Under the pieces are notes generated by a model that saw only the letters and a list, made by a program, of their open reading frames with translations, was not told the DNA's origin and did no database searches. The translations under genes and the position numbers were made by a program. This document shows, in pieces, positions 5,203 to 6,584 of a DNA stretch of 6,584 nucleotides (position 1 is the first letter of the stretch; each line of letters starts with the position of its first letter). Source of the stretch: Desulfovibrio sp. (GTDB taxonomy: Bacteria; Desulfobacterota; Desulfovibrionia; Desulfovibrionales; Desulfovibrionaceae); NCBI GenBank assembly GCA_031255035.1, contig JAIRTI010000006.1, forward strand, positions 1 to 6,584, read 5' to 3'.

Positions 5203-6285
5203 ATGCGTATAGAATACCGTCTTCTGCCTGATTGCGAACGCAAGGAACCGCCCGCCCCCGGCGCTGAACTCGGCTTCGGCCAGTTGCGCACGGATCATAT
5301 GTTCCTTATGAATTATTCCGATGGCGGCTGGCACAGTCCGCGCATCGTTCCCTACGGTCCCCTGGAGCTTCAGCCGGGTGCCATGTGCCTGCATTACGGC
5401 CAGACTTTTTTCGAGGGCATCAAAGCCTTCAAACACGCGGACGGGGAAATATACTGCTTCCGGGCGGATAAAAACGCCGAGCGCATGAACCACTCCGCCG
5501 AAATTCTCTGTATGCCGGCCATACCGGAAGACATGCAGCTTGAAGCCATCCACCGGCTGCTCGATGTCGACAGGCGCTGGTGTCCTTCCGAGCCGCAATC
5601 GTCCATGTACATCCGCCCTTTTATGTTCGCCACCCAGGATTCCCTCGGCGTCAAGCCCAGCAAGGAATATCTGTACTGCGTCATGCTCTCGCCCAGCGGG
5701 GCGTATTACAAGGGCGGTTTTTCCCACGCCATCCGCCTGCTGGTGACCCGGAAATACCACCGGGCCGTTTCCGGCGGAACGGGCACGGCAAAGGCCGGGG
5801 GCAATTACGGCGCGTCGCTCAGGCCTCAGGAGTACGCCAAAAGCTTCGGCGCGGATCAGGTGCTGTACCTCAGCGCCGACAACGGCGCCATTGAGGAAGT
5901 CGGCACCATGAACCACTACCACGTGCTGAAAGACGGCGCCTTCATCATCCCCGATTTTGGGGACTCGATCCTGCGCTCTGTGACCTCGCTGTCCGTCCTG
6001 GAACTGGCCGCCCTGGGCAAGGCCAGAGCCCGGCAGGAAGTTATCCGCGTCGACAAGTTTCTGGATGATGTGGCTTCGGGCGAGATTATCGAGGCCGGGG
6101 GCTTCGGCACGGCCGCCGTTGTCAGCCCGGTGGGCGAATATGTGTTCGAAGACGGACGGACCCTGACAGTCGGCAACGGCGGCGTCGGCGAACATTCGCG
6201 GCGGCTGTACGAAATGTACGCCGCCATGCAGACAGGCGATCTGCCGGCCCCGGACGGCTGGCTGCGGCAGGTTAAACATTATTGA
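5203..6285 (+). CDS. ilvE: Branched-chain amino acid aminotransferase (class IV, PLP-dependent)
   Basis: This 360-residue enzyme catalyses reversible transfer of the amino group between leucine, isoleucine or valine and 2-oxoglutarate, the last step of branched-chain amino acid synthesis in the cytoplasm. Diagnostic parts in order: HYGQTFFEGIKAF (64-76), YIRPFMFATQDSLGV (136-150), the cofactor lysine K197 in GTAKAGGNYGASL (193-205), EEVGTMN (231-237), SILRSVTSLSVLEL (255-268) and GGFGTAAVVSPVG (299-311). The length and the AKxGGNYG form match the larger BCAT subgroup that includes the eukaryotic enzymes, rather than the roughly 310-residue E. coli type. The start is ATG 5203, with GGAG (5193-5196) six bases upstream; the frame stays open further upstream but that part overlaps the PII-like gene. 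It may be co-transcribed with the upstream operon. Its stop codon overlaps the start of the hairpin element. Confidence 0.95.
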   Translation: MRIEYRLLPDCERKEPPAPGAELGFGQLRTDHMFLMNYSDGGWHSPRIVPYGPLELQPGAMCLHYGQTFFEGIKAFKHADGEIYCFRADKNAERMNHSAEILCMPAIPEDMQLEAIHRLLDVDRRWCPSEPQSSMYIRPFMFATQDSLGVKPSKEYLYCVMLSPSGAYYKGGFSHAIRLLVTRKYHRAVSGGTGTAKAGGNYGASLRPQEYAKSFGADQVLYLSADNGAIEEVGTMNHYHVLKDGAFIIPDFGDSILRSVTSLSVLELAALGKARARQEVIRVDKFLDDVASGEIIEAGGFGTAAVVSPVGEYVFEDGRTLTVGNGGVGEHSRRLYEMYAAMQTGDLPAPDGWLRQVKHY

Positions 6286-6369
6286 AAGGCAATGCCTCCG
6301 GCGGCCAAAGGGGCGCTGCCCCTTTGGAATCCCCGCCATGGTAAATAATTTCCCCTGGACCCCTCAGTT
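6284..6369. repeat. Intergenic hairpin element, copy 2 (between convergent genes)
   Basis: This is the second copy of the element at 1953-2039, identical over its first 54 nt. The first stem is perfect (6305-6314 with 6318-6327). The second stem (6336-6345 with 6349-6358) has diverged. Two positions no longer pair, but one G-C pair of copy 1 (2007/2025) is A-T here (6338/6356), a compensatory change that suggests the structure matters. One end overlaps the last two bases of the ilvE stop codon. The other end covers the stop codon of the - strand gene, so the 78-nt gap between the two genes is entirely this element. Confidence 0.85.
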
Positions 6370-6584
6370 TGCTTCCGGCCGCGCGGTCGCGGGCGACGGG
6401 CTTGCGCTTGCGGCGGGCGCGGTCGTGGGCGATACGGGCATGGGAGACAGGCTTGCGCTTGCGGCAGGCGCGGTCGTGGGCGATACGGGCATGGGCGACG
6501 GGCTTGTTGGTGTCGGCGGCATTGCGGCGGCAGGAGTGAGGGTGGGCGCGGTTCCGGCCGGAGGGGCCGCGCCGGGAACGGTGA
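6364..6584 (-). CDS. C-terminal Pro/Ala/Ser/Thr-rich tail of an unidentified protein (5' end outside the window)
   Basis: On the complement, a frame open from the window edge runs 72 residues to TGA at 6364-6366. It is low complexity, with no charged residues until the last few (ending ATARPEAN), and is dominated by Pro, Ala, Ser and Thr. The 17-residue unit SPMPVSPTTAPAASASx occurs twice, with partial units on both sides. Such tails are typically flexible linkers or extracytoplasmic extensions. No folded domain lies in the window, so the protein cannot be identified. The strand choice rests on the plausible linker-like composition and on the stop codon placed exactly at the border of the hairpin element, which makes it convergent with ilvE. 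The + strand is also open here, as a Gly/Ala/Val-rich frame without a start signal, so the call is moderate. Confidence 0.55.
   Translation of the reverse strand, partial: TVPGAAPPAGTAPTLTPAAAMPPTPTSPSPMPVSPTTAPAASASLSPMPVSPTTAPAASASPSPATARPEAN
6395..6506. repeat. 51-nt tandem repeat within the C-terminal tail gene
   Basis: Two complete units (6395-6445 and 6446-6496) match at 48 of 51 positions, and the first 10 nt of a third follow (6497-6506). Just upstream, 6381-6394 resembles part of a unit. The period is a multiple of three, so gain or loss of a unit keeps the frame. Each unit encodes 17 residues on the - strand. Confidence 0.85.

Noticed and set aside
5197..6339. Long - strand frame opposite ilvE, whose start resembles that of another - strand frame at 1445-2062
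   Set aside because: The shared stretch GIPKGQRPFGRRRHCLS is just the hairpin element translated in both places. The rest is antisense to the well-supported ilvE.
6395..6506. CRISPR array
   Set aside because: The repeat units abut directly with no spacers, and the period keeps the reading frame, so this is a coding tandem repeat.
6366..6584. + strand Gly/Ala/Val-rich frame, GDGLALAAGAVVGDTG-type repeats
   Set aside because: There is no start codon with a ribosome site, and it begins inside the hairpin element. The - strand frame has a better placed stop and a familiar linker-like composition. It is not fully excluded.

Overview
The window is GC-rich chromosomal DNA from a bacterium. The protein families, the G/C-biased third codon positions and the style of the intergenic hairpin element suggest a Desulfovibrio-like member of the Desulfobacterota. 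That assignment is inference, because no rRNA or other marker gene is present. Most of the window is tightly packed coding DNA. The exception is an AT-richer island at about 2360-2870, which holds a toxin-antitoxin pair and a promoter region.

Left part (1-2045, + strand): the C-terminal end of a PHP-family histidinol-phosphatase is followed by a protein with two fused ATP-binding cassettes that resembles ModF. An 87-nt hairpin element (copy 1) closes this block. Middle part (2079-2643, - strand): a brnT-brnA type II toxin-antitoxin operon whose two genes overlap by 14 nt, with a promoter and a palindrome immediately upstream of the toxin.

Right part (2824-6285, + strand): an AT-rich promoter and leader come first. 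Next is a 499-residue membrane protein made of two DUF1538 repeats, translationally coupled by an ATGA overlap to a 225-residue protein made of two PII-like domains. This looks like a transporter with its own dedicated cytosolic PII-type regulator, and it is the most interesting system here. The second PII-like domain has its own internal ribosome-binding site and ATG. A class IV branched-chain aminotransferase (IlvE) follows after a 115-nt gap that contains a 13-nt tandem repeat.

End (6284-6584): hairpin element copy 2 begins in the ilvE stop codon and ends over the stop codon of a convergent - strand gene. Only the Pro/Ala/Ser/Thr-rich tail of that gene, built on a 51-nt tandem repeat, lies in the window. 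Both copies of the hairpin element therefore sit between convergent genes.
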